Shown piece after piece: positions 35,601-44,477 of a stretch of 64,000 nucleotides of DNA. The notes under the pieces are model-generated. The model ran no database searches and was not told the origin of the DNA. It saw only the letters and a program-made list of their open reading frames with translations. The stretch spans positions 1 through 64,000 of the forward strand of contig NZ_FOLL01000009.1 of assembly GCF_900112315.1 (NCBI RefSeq), read 5' to 3'. The stretch's first letter is position 1. Each line of letters starts with the position of its first letter. Position numbers and translations under genes: made by a program. This stretch comes from Parapedobacter composti. GTDB lineage: Bacteria; Bacteroidota; Bacteroidia; Sphingobacteriales; Sphingobacteriaceae.

Positions 35601-35703
35601 TCGCATCGGTTACCTTTCCGCTTACCTTCGTATCCTGTGCATAGGTGGTGCCGGCCCAAACAATACACAGCCATAAAAAACAGCTTGTAAATAGATTTCT
35701 CAT
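32695..35703 (-). CDS. SusC-family TonB-dependent transporter (pair 1)
   Basis: A 1002-residue outer-membrane transporter, first gene of the PUL. Signal peptide ends near TYAQ; the carboxypeptidase-regulatory-like domain covers about 25-105; VVVIGYGTAQKRDLTGS marks the start of the plug; LYVVDGLLND and IESIEVLKDPSSLAIFG follow; the barrel reaches the C-terminus (IYTFGINLNF). The ATG at 35703 is used; an in-frame TTG lies nine bases upstream. It resembles the second SusC over the N-terminal 250 residues but diverges in the barrel, as expected for different ligands. Confidence 0.95.
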   Translation of the reverse strand: MRNLFTSCFLWLCIVWAGTTYAQDTKVSGKVTDAITSVGLPGVTVTVKGTSIATQTDAAGNYSIEVGTADTLIFRSLGFATQEIAVRGRTVIDAIMEDDSTELGEVVVIGYGTAQKRDLTGSIAQVKGAEIVDRPGTNPVANLQGKVSGLQVTNSGRPGQEPDIRIRGTNSINGVKPLYVVDGLLNDNINFLNPADIESIEVLKDPSSLAIFGVRGANGVIAITTKRARAGQLNFEFSSRLGIKDVAHRMKLTDAAQFRELYEEQRFNQGDAPYDYTHWQANTDWQDEIFTNGLLNYNNLSVSGATERNSFRMGVGYSHDEGIIRNERHRQLTLNVSDELKITDNFRTGIVFNGYRAQLPVERGVFGAILAAPIAPVFNEEYGLYHSMPDFQRAQVNNPLVPIEERKNSQIRLNYRAVTNAFAEVDFLQDFNFRVNLSADYGFNQFRTYQGLVRVYNPDMSGENKAELIDNQLTSVEQEQNKYYKYQTDWLLNYKKSFGLHNLTAMGGFTTYMQGFEATTARRTQGEGLEIPNDPDYWYVGIGDVNTQRGGGTAWEYRTLSYLARALYNYDGKYLLNASFRRDGSSAFAKGNPWQNFYAVGGAWVLTRENFMQDQTWVNLLKIRGSWGSLGNQDVGGNRYPMYPQLVAGNSTVFGNRLVPAYGPEYIPDPNLRWEVVKAWEAGFELSAFNNRFDLEAVYYHKNTDGVLVRIPGIFGSLPGLGNLGEIENKGLELSTRWNQRMTDDWRFSIGGNITTVKNNVIALSTDGYNIIDGPSRTIAGYPIGYFWGYIHDGIFQTEAEIAQAPENGLGSGRFRPGDIRFRDVNGDGRIDVNDRTMIGNPTPDFFYGISLNTSYRNFDLNLEFQGVYGNEIMRTWNQSQFATYNFLRDRMGRWNGVGTSNWEPILDEGRANNRQHSTYFIEDGSFFRLRDVTLGYTFPQETIARMNLKSLRLFFNAQNVFTLANNTGFTPEIGGSAVSFGVDNGTYPVPAIYTFGINLNF

Positions 35704-35999
35704 GTGTCTCAATTTAAATTGGCTTAATTAAATGTGCATATCCTTCGTCAGTTTACGCTGACTATAGGAGCAATGTGTTTACAAAAATGACCATGTATTG
35801 TTTGAAAGACGAATTTAGCACCTATACATTGCTACATCTGGCAAAAAATACTTGCTCAATCCAACCGTCAGAAATATCACAACAATCTATAAACCATCTA
35901 TTTATAAAAAAAACACCAAATTCGTCGATTGCTCTATTGGTGTAAAACATACACACTTCCAGATGTGAGGTAATGATGTAGTGATTAAGAAGCCCTGTT
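35704..35999. other. Upstream region of the PUL
   Basis: No confident gene. GTCAG (35747-35751) and CTGAC (35758-35762) form an inverted repeat with a 6-base spacer, 44 bases ahead of susC1, and could be a regulator site. No consensus TAnnTTTG box was found for susC1, which fits a promoter needing an activator or an ECF sigma factor. A minus-strand open frame of 71 codons (35822-36037) is AT-rich and starts inside the mscS promoter, so it is not called. Confidence 0.35.
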
Positions 36000-36030
36000 T
36001 TTGATAACTCCTCAAGAACCCTTACATTTG
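36000..36030 (+). promoter_or_regulatory. Perfect mscS promoter
   Basis: TTTG (36000-36003), exactly 19 bases, TACATTTG (36023-36030): full consensus. Transcription near 36036 would give a leader of about 38 bases to the ATG at 36074. Confidence 0.75.
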
Positions 36031-36073
36031 ATGACATTCAATAATTAACTATTAATTACAAAAACGCTCTGTT

Positions 36074-36934
36074 ATGCAAAACGAAGGATTAAGTGCAAAC
36101 ATGGAGAACATCAGTAACTACTGGGAAAAATTTTGGACGGCAGCAATTGAATGGGGGCCCCGGATAGCTCTTTCATTGGTCTCATCGCTTTTGATCTTGT
36201 TGATTGGTTCATGGTTAATCAAAATGATCATGAGATACCTAACCGGCATGTTTGAGCGGCGTAACGTAGATCTTTCTTTAAGGAAATTTCTGAGCACCCT
36301 CGTGCGCTGGGCACTCAACATTATACTGTTCATTCTGATTATTACGCAACTGGGCGTACAAACGTCGGCTTTCGTAGCGATGATCGGGGCTGCTGGACTG
36401 GCCATCGGTTTAGCATTGCAAGGATCGCTTGGCAACTTTGCCGGCGGTATTCTTATTCTAACATTAAAACCATTCCGGGTCGGCGATTTCATTCAATCCA
36501 GCAATGGCGAATCCGGCACAGTAAAGGAAATCGATATCTTCGCCACCAAATTGCATACTCCCCAAAACCAATTGGTGGTGGTGCCGAACGGAAGTTTGTC
36601 AAACAGCAGTATCACTAACTTTACCCAATTGGGCACACGTCGGACTTGGTTCGACATCCGTGTATCATATAGCGCAGACCTCCGGCTTGCCAAGCAGGTA
36701 TTGCTGGAAGTAATAGCGAAAAACGAACATGCCTTTACCGATCCGGCCCCTCAGATTATGGTTACCCAGTTGGGCGACAGTGCGGTAAACCTTTCGGTGC
36801 GCGTTACCACCAGCAATGACAAATTCTGGGAAATGCAGGAACAGCTTATCATCGATTGCAAAGCTGCATTGGATAAGGCGGGCATTGAAATCCCCTTTCC
36901 TCAACGCGACATACATATCCGGACGAAGGGCTAA
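36074..36934 (+). CDS. mscS: Small-conductance mechanosensitive channel
   Basis: A 286-residue inner-membrane channel that opens under membrane tension and lets solutes out on osmotic downshock. Three hydrophobic helices lie at about 25-50, 70-95 and 97-125; the pore helix has the Gly/Ala pattern GAAGLAIGLALQGSLGNFAGG of MscS, followed by KPFRVGDFI at the start of the beta domain and a C-terminal alpha/beta domain. The length equals that of E. coli MscS. Its stop overlaps the stop of the convergent regulator gene by four bases. Confidence 0.94.
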   Translation: MQNEGLSANMENISNYWEKFWTAAIEWGPRIALSLVSSLLILLIGSWLIKMIMRYLTGMFERRNVDLSLRKFLSTLVRWALNIILFILIITQLGVQTSAFVAMIGAAGLAIGLALQGSLGNFAGGILILTLKPFRVGDFIQSSNGESGTVKEIDIFATKLHTPQNQLVVVPNGSLSNSSITNFTQLGTRRTWFDIRVSYSADLRLAKQVLLEVIAKNEHAFTDPAPQIMVTQLGDSAVNLSVRVTTSNDKFWEMQEQLIIDCKAALDKAGIEIPFPQRDIHIRTKG

Positions 36935-39807
36935 ACTTCCATAAGGAATTCCGTGAGATTCTTACTGTGTGGCACATTTAGCTTTTTACGCAGACGATAA
37001 CGCCGGATTTCGACACCCCTTGTGGTGATGTTGAGCAACGAAGCGATTTCCTTGCTGCTCATGTTCATGCGTAGATAAGCACATAGCTTTAGATCATTAG
37101 GCACCAGCCCCGGATAGTCGGCTTTGAGCTTTTTGAAAAAGTTTTCATGAGCTTCGTTAAAGCTTTCTTCAAAAATATTCCAATCACGCTCATCGCTCCG
37201 CGCGTCTTCAATGATTTTATTAATTTTCCGGAGTTGATCGCTGGATAACTTACGTCCTTCACCATCCCGGAGTTGAAGCAGTTCTTCATGCACGTTATTA
37301 AGCAATTCGTTTTTATACACTATACTCATGGCGGTGTTGGCCAGTTCGCGGTTTTTGCTGGCTAACTCACGTTCCAACTGTTCATTTTTGAGTTTCATCA
37401 GCCGTCGCGCGTTTTCTTCTGTTTCTTTCGCCAGTATTTCCTGTTGTTTTTTGGCCATATTAGCATGTATTTGCTCTCGGTGTTTATGAATTTTCCGACG
37501 GTACCATGCCCGGCCTGCGCCCAACAGCAGCGCTGCCATCACGGCATACACGGCTAAGGCTATCCATGATAGGTACCAGGGCGGCAAGACGGTGAACCGG
37601 TAGGTGGCAATCCCAGACACGGTGCCGTCCGGAGCCATGGCCCTAACCTTGAAGGCGTAGTCTCCCTGCCTTAGATTGGTGAATTCCTTCTGTGCGGCTT
37701 CGCCCCATTCAGACCACGTACGGGAGTAACCTTCCAAGTAATATTGGTAGCGCAACGGTATCGCGCTATACCAGGGGGCTGCATAACTGATTCGGATATT
37801 ATTATGCCGGTATGGGATTTGGGGGTTTTCTCCCATCATATGCCATAAATCCGGCAAGCTATCGGTAATATTACTTACTGTACGGATCAATGGCACGGGC
37901 AACCGGGTATTGTTTACCGCAGTATCCATTGCCTGGTAAATCGCAAAACCGTCATCGAGGCTTATTAGATACTTATCTTCGACACGATTAATGCTCTCGT
38001 AAAACTTCATCATGCGGCCATTAAGCATGGCAAATTGCGTAGAATCTATCTGCAGCGCTCCTTTGGCACCCAAATTAACCAACGCTATACGGGCCCGGTT
38101 AATAAACCAATACTGGTTGGCTACGGCGTGAATAATTTTGTTGGAAAAGGCAAAAGATCCCAACTGCTCGTTGAGTTGATCATATCGATAAAACCGATCC
38201 GTAATATCGTCATATCGATAAAATCCACTATCGGTGGCGAATACCGGACGTCCGGCCAATCTGAATACATTTATGAATGTACTTTGAGGGAGGCCGTTTG
38301 CCGTATCATACAAATGAACCTGTTCAACCTGCTCTAATTTACTGTCCAGTGTAAGCAATCGCAGTCCTTTGTAACCGCTTGCCCATACCGTCGCAGTTGA
38401 TATGGGCTCGATAAACTGTGTGGGATCGCTATACCCCTTGACGCGATTTGAAAAAGTCCAACCCTGCCCGGTTTTTTGAAAAACAGCTAAACCGGTATAA
38501 GTGCCCTGCAACAAGATGTTTGGCTTGTTAGCTAACTGCTGAAGCGTCCATCCGCCGGTCACGCTTGAAAGCTTGGTCAGTTTGCTTCCCAACACCTTGA
38601 ATGTTCCGTCGTTATGACCGCAAAGCAATTCACCGTCAGCCACGGTCAGGTTCCATACCTGTCCCTGTGAACCTTCCACCAGCTTAAACTCAAAGAGTCG
38701 GTAACTATCTCCTGACGGCCAAGGGCTATAAAACAATCCTTGGTTAGTGCCCAGATAAATATGGCCGCCGAATATACGCGCCGCATAAACCGTACCTATA
38801 CTACCGCTGTTATCGGTATAATAATGCAATGGTGCACTAATTTCGATACGGTCTATGCCGTTGTCCAGACCTGCCCATATATTCTGCTGTCGGTCCATAT
38901 TCATGCTTAGCACGGTATTGTTTTGCAACCCATTGGCCTTATGTATGTGTTGCACAACGTTGCCCTCTTCATCTATAATAATCACTCCTTGCAGTATCGT
39001 GCCAAACGCATAGAAACCCTTCCGTACCCGTAGCCCATTATTTAACTGTGCGGCCTGCAGCAGCGCATCGGCGGCGTTATGCCACTTTCTTATGGACAAC
39101 GTGCTATCCATGAGAAATAGGCCGGACTTAGCCGTGCCGATGAGTACTTGCCCGTTTTTGAATGGTAGCATGGCAAGCACATTAGCGCCGCCCAACATCT
39201 CTTTATCATTCAGCGGAACCAATTCATCGCCGCTTAACTCATGCAAGCCGGACGGTATAAGTTCGATAAATGTGCGGCCATGCACCCGGTGCAAGAAAAG
39301 AAACGGCTGGCCTCCCCCTTTAATAATCTGAATATTGTTGTTTTCGTAGCTGTATACCGTTGAGAACGACTGGAATAGAACACGATCTCCATCAATAACG
39401 ATTTTCCAGATTTCATCCTTTATTCGTTTGTCATCATCCAGGAGTTGGCTTACCGATTGGTAACGCATCCTTCCGAACCCTACGTTTTCCCAATAGCCAA
39501 ACTCTGCCAAGCCGCCTACATAAATTCTTCCCGTACTGTCAACGGCAACGCTTCTCAAGGTACCTTTGTTGGGAAGGCGGTGCAACGTCCAGTATTGGCC
39601 GTCGAAAACCATTAATCCGTCGGCATTGGCTATGTACATTACCCCATCCCGGCCTGTAGCAACGGCCCAATTCTGATTGCCTGCCCGGTAATCCGATTTG
39701 GTGTATTGCTGTACCAATGGCGAGCCAATACGCTGAAACTCCTGCGCATCTACCCTGATGGCAGCCAGAAGACAAACAACATACAAATAAACTGGTGGTT
39801 TACACAT
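36931..39807 (-). CDS. Membrane sensor-regulator: beta-propeller, Y_Y_Y, coiled coil and LuxR-type HTH
   Basis: A 958-residue one-component membrane regulator. Signal peptide (MCKPPVYLYVVCLLAAIRVDA), two-component-regulator-type propeller repeats (about 30-690, with motifs such as GTVYAARIFGGHIYLGTNQGLF), a Y_Y_Y domain (about 690-755, FTNLRQGDYAFKVRAMAPDG), one membrane helix (about 765-785), a long coiled coil, and a C-terminal helix-turn-helix (SSKEIASLLNITTRGVEIRRYRLRKKL near 915). No HisKA, ATPase or receiver domain is present, so the signal must pass directly across the membrane, as in SusR-like regulators. The ATG at 39807 suits the promoter at 39832; 39822 is the alternative. It could sense products of the nearby PUL (inference). 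Confidence 0.88.
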   Translation of the reverse strand: MCKPPVYLYVVCLLAAIRVDAQEFQRIGSPLVQQYTKSDYRAGNQNWAVATGRDGVMYIANADGLMVFDGQYWTLHRLPNKGTLRSVAVDSTGRIYVGGLAEFGYWENVGFGRMRYQSVSQLLDDDKRIKDEIWKIVIDGDRVLFQSFSTVYSYENNNIQIIKGGGQPFLFLHRVHGRTFIELIPSGLHELSGDELVPLNDKEMLGGANVLAMLPFKNGQVLIGTAKSGLFLMDSTLSIRKWHNAADALLQAAQLNNGLRVRKGFYAFGTILQGVIIIDEEGNVVQHIHKANGLQNNTVLSMNMDRQQNIWAGLDNGIDRIEISAPLHYYTDNSGSIGTVYAARIFGGHIYLGTNQGLFYSPWPSGDSYRLFEFKLVEGSQGQVWNLTVADGELLCGHNDGTFKVLGSKLTKLSSVTGGWTLQQLANKPNILLQGTYTGLAVFQKTGQGWTFSNRVKGYSDPTQFIEPISTATVWASGYKGLRLLTLDSKLEQVEQVHLYDTANGLPQSTFINVFRLAGRPVFATDSGFYRYDDITDRFYRYDQLNEQLGSFAFSNKIIHAVANQYWFINRARIALVNLGAKGALQIDSTQFAMLNGRMMKFYESINRVEDKYLISLDDGFAIYQAMDTAVNNTRLPVPLIRTVSNITDSLPDLWHMMGENPQIPYRHNNIRISYAAPWYSAIPLRYQYYLEGYSRTWSEWGEAAQKEFTNLRQGDYAFKVRAMAPDGTVSGIATYRFTVLPPWYLSWIALAVYAVMAALLLGAGRAWYRRKIHKHREQIHANMAKKQQEILAKETEENARRLMKLKNEQLERELASKNRELANTAMSIVYKNELLNNVHEELLQLRDGEGRKLSSDQLRKINKIIEDARSDERDWNIFEESFNEAHENFFKKLKADYPGLVPNDLKLCAYLRMNMSSKEIASLLNITTRGVEIRRYRLRKKLNVPHSKNLTEFLMEV

Positions 39808-39831
39808 ACCCGGCAGCGACATGAACACACG

Positions 39832-39839
39832 CAAACATA
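39832..39839 (-). promoter_or_regulatory. -7 box of the sensor-regulator gene
   Basis: TATGTTTG (39839-39832, minus strand) is a perfect TAnnTTTG; a T-rich run with TTTTTTG ends about 17 bases upstream. Start of transcription near 39826 favours the ATG at 39807 over 39822. Confidence 0.5.
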
Positions 39840-39883
39840 ATCATTTCGGGTGTGAACAAAAAACCGCCCAAGCACGTATCAGG

Positions 39884-42310
39884 TCAGGGCATACTTATAC
39901 GGCTTTTTTCCTCACTTTGGGTATCGTTACGGCGCGCGCCGTTTTTCATGTTTCCAAAGTTATAGGTAAGGGTGAGCCGCGCAATCCGTGTTTCATTCTT
40001 CTGGTTCACAATCGCGTTCATGTTATTGTAGCGGGTACGCACATCTTGGATGCGGGTATCGAAAATGTCGCTTACAGAAAGCTTAAGGTTTGCTTTCTTA
40101 TCAAGAAATGATTTGTTCAGCCCAGCGTCGATAGACCACTGCGCTGCGATGTGATATACACTATATATCAATGAAGATTGGTAGTTAGCCGATGCCTCTG
40201 CCGTAAGGTTAGGTACGATAGTGAATGTATGGTTGCTGCGCAACTGCCAGGCAAATTGTCCCTGCCGGAGGTAATCGCCATTCAGCGGTCCCTCAAATCC
40301 CATATAAAAGGCATTAAAATTGGTGTTGCTATTCCAGAACTTCGTGATTTTAACCGGCACATTAAGGTTGGCATACCATATGTTTTGCTTTGCTAGGTTG
40401 TCGCGCGTTACCCACGTACGTTTGGTTACCTCGTCTTGATTCATGGATTCGGCGATTACATCGTTTGTACGGTTATAACCAGCACTCAGGTGATACCGTT
40501 GCATCAATGTATACGAAAAATCAAAAGCGTGGGTGTACTCCGGTCTAAGATAGGGGTTACCCTGTTCAAAGGTATATTGGTCAAGGAAATACTCAAATGG
40601 ATTCAGATTGCCATAGTTAGGTCTGTTTATACGCTTGCTATAAGATAAACCGGTCTGATGATTGTCCGAAATGCTATAATTCACAAAAACGCTTGGAAAA
40701 AAATCTAAGTAGTCGCGTTGTATGCGGTTGGCCAAGGTGATGGAATTACCATCGGAAACTGTGTATTCGCTGCGTAATCCTGCTTGGACACCCCATTTAC
40801 CCCATTGCGTACTGTAATTGACGTAAGCGGCAGCTACCTGTTCGTCATAGACAAAATGGTTAGTACGGCCTGCATCGTTCTGCCAAACGTCCTCCTCCAG
40901 ATTCTCGAACCGCATATCATTGTCTGAAACAACATTGCTGTACTTTAAACCGGCTTCCAGCTTTTTGCCCTTGCCCATGGGATGCGTATAATCAACTTTA
41001 GCCACCCGGATATCGATAATCGTCGGCATGTCGCTACGGGAGAGCAACGGCTGACCTTTCATATCGCCCGACGGCAAATAAAACGTGTTGTCATAATGCG
41101 CTTTGTTACGGTTTGAAAACCTTGAGATATCCACATCGGCCACCAGTTTCCGGCCTGTACTGTCTATCGTAAACTGATTATTTGCATTGACGGTTATACT
41201 TGTATAGTTTCCGTCGAACACGGACGTTGTCGATAGCGTTGAATCAGGGAATGCGACATTCCTCCCGATAAACGTGTTGCTTGAGTTGTCATTGTCATTA
41301 CCGCTTGCATATCCGCTCACCAGCAAGCCCACAACGTTGCGCTCAGAAGTATTGTAGTCGACACCCGCCCGGTAATTGTGACTCCGGTTTTTCCGGTTAA
41401 AATCCGTATACTGCTGGAAATCGGTATAATCATTGCCGTGCACCACGGATCGGAAAATATCGAATTCATTACCACCCCTATTATTAAGGTAGCTGTACGT
41501 ACCGAAGACGTTTGTCCGGCCTGTTTTATGATTCAGATTTAAAGATGTGTTTGCCTTATGGCCGACTCCATAGCCTGTACCAAGCGAAAGCGTGCCATTC
41601 GTTCCGGCCAATCGGTTTTTTTTAAGTACGATGTTAATCATGCCGGCTGTGCCTGAAGCATCGTATTTTGATGAAGGATTGGTGATCAGTTCGATGGACT
41701 TTATCATATTACCGTCTGTATTGCGCAGGAAATTGGCGAGTTGCTCCGCAGAAAGGTAGGTTTGTTTCCCATCAATCATTACTGTCACTCCTTGTTTACC
41801 CATAAGGCTGATGTTATCATCTTTATCTACCGTCACGCCAGGCGAACGTTCGAGGATGTCCATAGCCGTGTTGCCGGCTGCCAGGGCGGAGTTCTCCACA
41901 TTAACAACCAGCATGTCTGGCCTGCGCTCCACCAATGGACGCTGCACGGTAACAGCCACTTCTGCCAACAGCTTATTGGTTGCTTTCAACACGATAGCCG
42001 GAAGACTTTTTGCCGGTGTTGCCGGCGTAATGGTGATCGGGCTGATGGCATCTTCATAGCCTACCAGCATGACCGATAAAAGGAATTCTCCGGGGGCAAT
42101 ATCTGACAATTCGAAATACCCCTGTCCATCCGGAAAACCAGTCTTAACTACCGTAGAATCGTTTGCCAGCAATAAGGTCACCGTAGCTAAATCAAGTGGA
42201 TTATTATCTTCATCTATCACTCTTCCAGCAATAGTTGCCTGTTGCGCGTAAGCAAAATCAAATCCGGCAACAACCAAAAGAGATACAAGGATATGGGTAA
42301 CAGTTTTCAT
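39884..42310 (-). CDS. Outer-membrane beta-barrel family receptor (TonB-dependent type)
   Basis: An 808-residue outer-membrane protein with a signal peptide ending near FAYAQQ, a carboxypeptidase-regulatory-like domain (about 24-110), a plug (SPGVTVDKDDNISLMGKQGVTVMIDGK near 165; SIELITNPSSKYDASGTAGMINI near 205, a typical plug motif), and a long barrel of the OMP_b-brl_3 type. It is not SusC-like and has no SusD partner. Substrates of this class are usually unknown; some handle peptides or metals. The distance to the next upstream gene is 81 bases and no consensus promoter is visible there. Confidence 0.9.
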   Translation of the reverse strand: MKTVTHILVSLLVVAGFDFAYAQQATIAGRVIDEDNNPLDLATVTLLLANDSTVVKTGFPDGQGYFELSDIAPGEFLLSVMLVGYEDAISPITITPATPAKSLPAIVLKATNKLLAEVAVTVQRPLVERRPDMLVVNVENSALAAGNTAMDILERSPGVTVDKDDNISLMGKQGVTVMIDGKQTYLSAEQLANFLRNTDGNMIKSIELITNPSSKYDASGTAGMINIVLKKNRLAGTNGTLSLGTGYGVGHKANTSLNLNHKTGRTNVFGTYSYLNNRGGNEFDIFRSVVHGNDYTDFQQYTDFNRKNRSHNYRAGVDYNTSERNVVGLLVSGYASGNDNDNSSNTFIGRNVAFPDSTLSTTSVFDGNYTSITVNANNQFTIDSTGRKLVADVDISRFSNRNKAHYDNTFYLPSGDMKGQPLLSRSDMPTIIDIRVAKVDYTHPMGKGKKLEAGLKYSNVVSDNDMRFENLEEDVWQNDAGRTNHFVYDEQVAAAYVNYSTQWGKWGVQAGLRSEYTVSDGNSITLANRIQRDYLDFFPSVFVNYSISDNHQTGLSYSKRINRPNYGNLNPFEYFLDQYTFEQGNPYLRPEYTHAFDFSYTLMQRYHLSAGYNRTNDVIAESMNQDEVTKRTWVTRDNLAKQNIWYANLNVPVKITKFWNSNTNFNAFYMGFEGPLNGDYLRQGQFAWQLRSNHTFTIVPNLTAEASANYQSSLIYSVYHIAAQWSIDAGLNKSFLDKKANLKLSVSDIFDTRIQDVRTRYNNMNAIVNQKNETRIARLTLTYNFGNMKNGARRNDTQSEEKSRISMP

Positions 42311-42391
42311 ATTTGCGGTTATTATGACGCATCAAGCTGTACGAAAGTTGCACGTCATGCCGATTTTTTTGTGAAATAGCTGAACGACACG

Positions 42392-44044
42392 TTATGGTTT
42401 CCCAACGCCTGGCACCTCAATGCTGTCTGATACAATTCCTGTTGGTACCGTATCTATAATCTCCCTATCTTCAACAGGAGGAGGCATCGCTGTGCATTTC
42501 AAGCCGGATTCGGTCATTATCCATTCCGTTTTATCGGGTCGGTTGCCATCAGGATAACCGTGGTTCTTTTCACACTGATTAAAAGGCAAATCCAAGATAT
42601 GTCGCTGGAGATCGCGATCAATAACCAGCTTGGTACCCACTGGTATATTAAGCTTCAGGTACAGGCGCTGGTCTCGCATAAGATCGCCGCGCTGCAGATT
42701 GAAATGGCTATCAAACGCCAATGCCGCACCTCGCTGTTCCATGCGATAGTCAATTCTGCCCGCCCTGTCAGCCGCCAGCTCATAAGTGGCACCCCGCGCC
42801 GAATATTCATAGGTAATGGATGGTGCCTGTGTTGTATCAATCCTGACAACGCGCATATACATGCGGTTTTGTCCTTCCGACAGGTGGTTGTTGCGCACTA
42901 ACGCGCGTTGCCGTATACGGGATAGGCGATCAAGGCTATCGTTTTGCAGGCGGATTACCGTAAGGTCATTGCGGGATAGCTGATATACCTCGTTTTGCTC
43001 CAGGGGTCGTTCTTCAACCACCGTGCTTTCTTCCCGGAAATCATTCAACGTACGGGTGCCATATACCGTGGTGAATCCTACCGCGATCAACCATGCGACC
43101 AATAAGGTAAAGCCCGTGTATCTCCCGATGACATTTTTATTGAATAAAATCCGGATAACTAACCCTACCAATGCAAGAAAAGGGATAATCGCCACAAAAA
43201 GTGCGCTGATGAGCATCGGCGTGCGGAAACCAGGTTCAATCACGTTAAGGGGAAACATAGCCATATCCGTATCCGAGCCGAAAAAACCAAAACTGGCAAC
43301 AATAGCAATGGCCAAAACCACAAACCCGACGCATAACCCCATGATAAAAAGAACCCCGATGATCTTCGCGAGAATAATAAATGTCCGAACCACGAAATTA
43401 CCGGCCGAGTTCAGCCCTTTTCTAAGGCCTTCCTCGGCCCCGGTAAAATTTGAACGGAGGCCCTCCATCTCCTCCTGAAAGCTCCGTTTGAAGTTCTGCA
43501 AATTAGGTGTTTCTCCGCGCATGGCCATCCGGTCGGCACGAGTAGTAGCCAGCGGCATTACGATCCATAAAATAATATAAAGCAAAAATCCGGCACCTCC
43601 GAAAATAAAAAGCAATACCAGGAAGAGCCGTATCCAACGCGCTTCGATACCGAAATAATGTCCCAACCCGCTGCATACCCCACCGAACACTTTATCGTCG
43701 GGGTCACGCATGAGCTTACGCTGCCCGCTGATGGGAGGTACATCATAAAACGCTTCGGAAGAGCTATCGTCCACTTCCGCGCCTTCGAAATCGCTTACCT
43801 GCCCCATCTGTGTGATTACCTCGTTCACATCCGCCATCGTTATGACCTCTTTCCTTCCCTGTACAATGCGTTCGCCGAACATTTCGGCAATGCGGTTTTC
43901 GATGTCTTCAACGATTTCCTGGCTGTCCGCAGTGTTTCCGAAGTGCCTTTTCACATCGATCATATATGCGCGCAGTACCTCATAAGCATCTTCCTCGATA
44001 TGGAATACAATGCCGTTTATATTAATGATGATTGTCTTGTTCAT
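42392..44044 (-). CDS. PspC-domain membrane protein
   Basis: A 550-residue protein. Its N-terminal cytoplasmic region (about 1-105) is acidic; the PspC domain (about 108-172) has KVFGGVCSGLGHYFGIEARWIRL followed by one helix; more helices lie near 215-250, 275-300 and 315-335; the last 200 residues are soluble and Arg/Gln-rich and resemble the C-terminal part of Bacteroidota PspC proteins. The function in this phylum is a guess based on the phage-shock family: envelope-stress response. It is 28 bases behind the PadR gene and belongs to one operon with it. Confidence 0.85.
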   Translation of the reverse strand: MNKTIIININGIVFHIEEDAYEVLRAYMIDVKRHFGNTADSQEIVEDIENRIAEMFGERIVQGRKEVITMADVNEVITQMGQVSDFEGAEVDDSSSEAFYDVPPISGQRKLMRDPDDKVFGGVCSGLGHYFGIEARWIRLFLVLLFIFGGAGFLLYIILWIVMPLATTRADRMAMRGETPNLQNFKRSFQEEMEGLRSNFTGAEEGLRKGLNSAGNFVVRTFIILAKIIGVLFIMGLCVGFVVLAIAIVASFGFFGSDTDMAMFPLNVIEPGFRTPMLISALFVAIIPFLALVGLVIRILFNKNVIGRYTGFTLLVAWLIAVGFTTVYGTRTLNDFREESTVVEERPLEQNEVYQLSRNDLTVIRLQNDSLDRLSRIRQRALVRNNHLSEGQNRMYMRVVRIDTTQAPSITYEYSARGATYELAADRAGRIDYRMEQRGAALAFDSHFNLQRGDLMRDQRLYLKLNIPVGTKLVIDRDLQRHILDLPFNQCEKNHGYPDGNRPDKTEWIMTESGLKCTAMPPPVEDREIIDTVPTGIVSDSIEVPGVGKP

Positions 44045-44072
44045 GACTATTGTTTTTTTATATACTTATCTG

Positions 44073-44441
44073 TTAGTTGATGTCTGATTTATCGTCTGCT
44101 TTGGGCTGCTCCGGCCGGCCCTCCATGGATGTCTGCACAGCAAAGGCCAGTTCTTCCCATGTTGCATCGAGTTTGCGGAGCACTTCCAAGCCAGCAGGTG
44201 TAATCTGGTAATATTTGCGCGGAGGACCGGAAGTCGATTCTTTCCAGTTGTAGCTCAGCAGGCCATTGTTTTTCAACCGCGTGAGCAGCGGATACAGAGT
44301 ACCCTCTACCACCAGCAGCCGCGCCTTCTTGAGTTCGCTGATGATGTCTGAGGCATATATCTCGCCTCGCGAGATAATCGAAAGGATACAGTACTCCAAT
44401 ATCCCTTTCCTCATCTGGGTTTGCGTATTATCAACTATCAT
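44073..44441 (-). CDS. PadR family transcriptional regulator
   Basis: A 122-residue PadR-type repressor. The N-terminal winged helix (about 8-85) reads MRKGILEYCILSIISRGEIYASDII, then VVEGTLYPLLTRLKNNGLLSY and GPPRKYYQITPAGLEVL, all family hallmarks; the C-terminal helix (90-110) dimerises. It is the first gene of a two-gene operon with the PspC-domain gene. A 7-base inverted repeat (44468-44486) lies over the -33 region of its promoter and suits autorepression. Confidence 0.94.
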   Translation of the reverse strand: MIVDNTQTQMRKGILEYCILSIISRGEIYASDIISELKKARLLVVEGTLYPLLTRLKNNGLLSYNWKESTSGPPRKYYQITPAGLEVLRKLDATWEELAFAVQTSMEGRPEQPKADDKSDIN

Positions 44442-44445
44442 AATG

Positions 44446-44477
44446 CAAAGATATATGTTTTATTTTGTACTATGCAA
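44446..44477 (-). promoter_or_regulatory. padR-pspC promoter
   Basis: TATCTTTG (44453-44446, minus strand) is a perfect -7 box; TTG (44477-44475) lies 21 bases upstream. The ATG at 44441 is five bases from the -7 box, so the transcript is leaderless or nearly so. Confidence 0.55.

Noticed and set aside
35822-36037. Minus-strand open frame of 71 codons upstream of mscS
   Set aside because: AT-rich, no recognisable sequence, and its start codon lies inside the perfect mscS promoter region.
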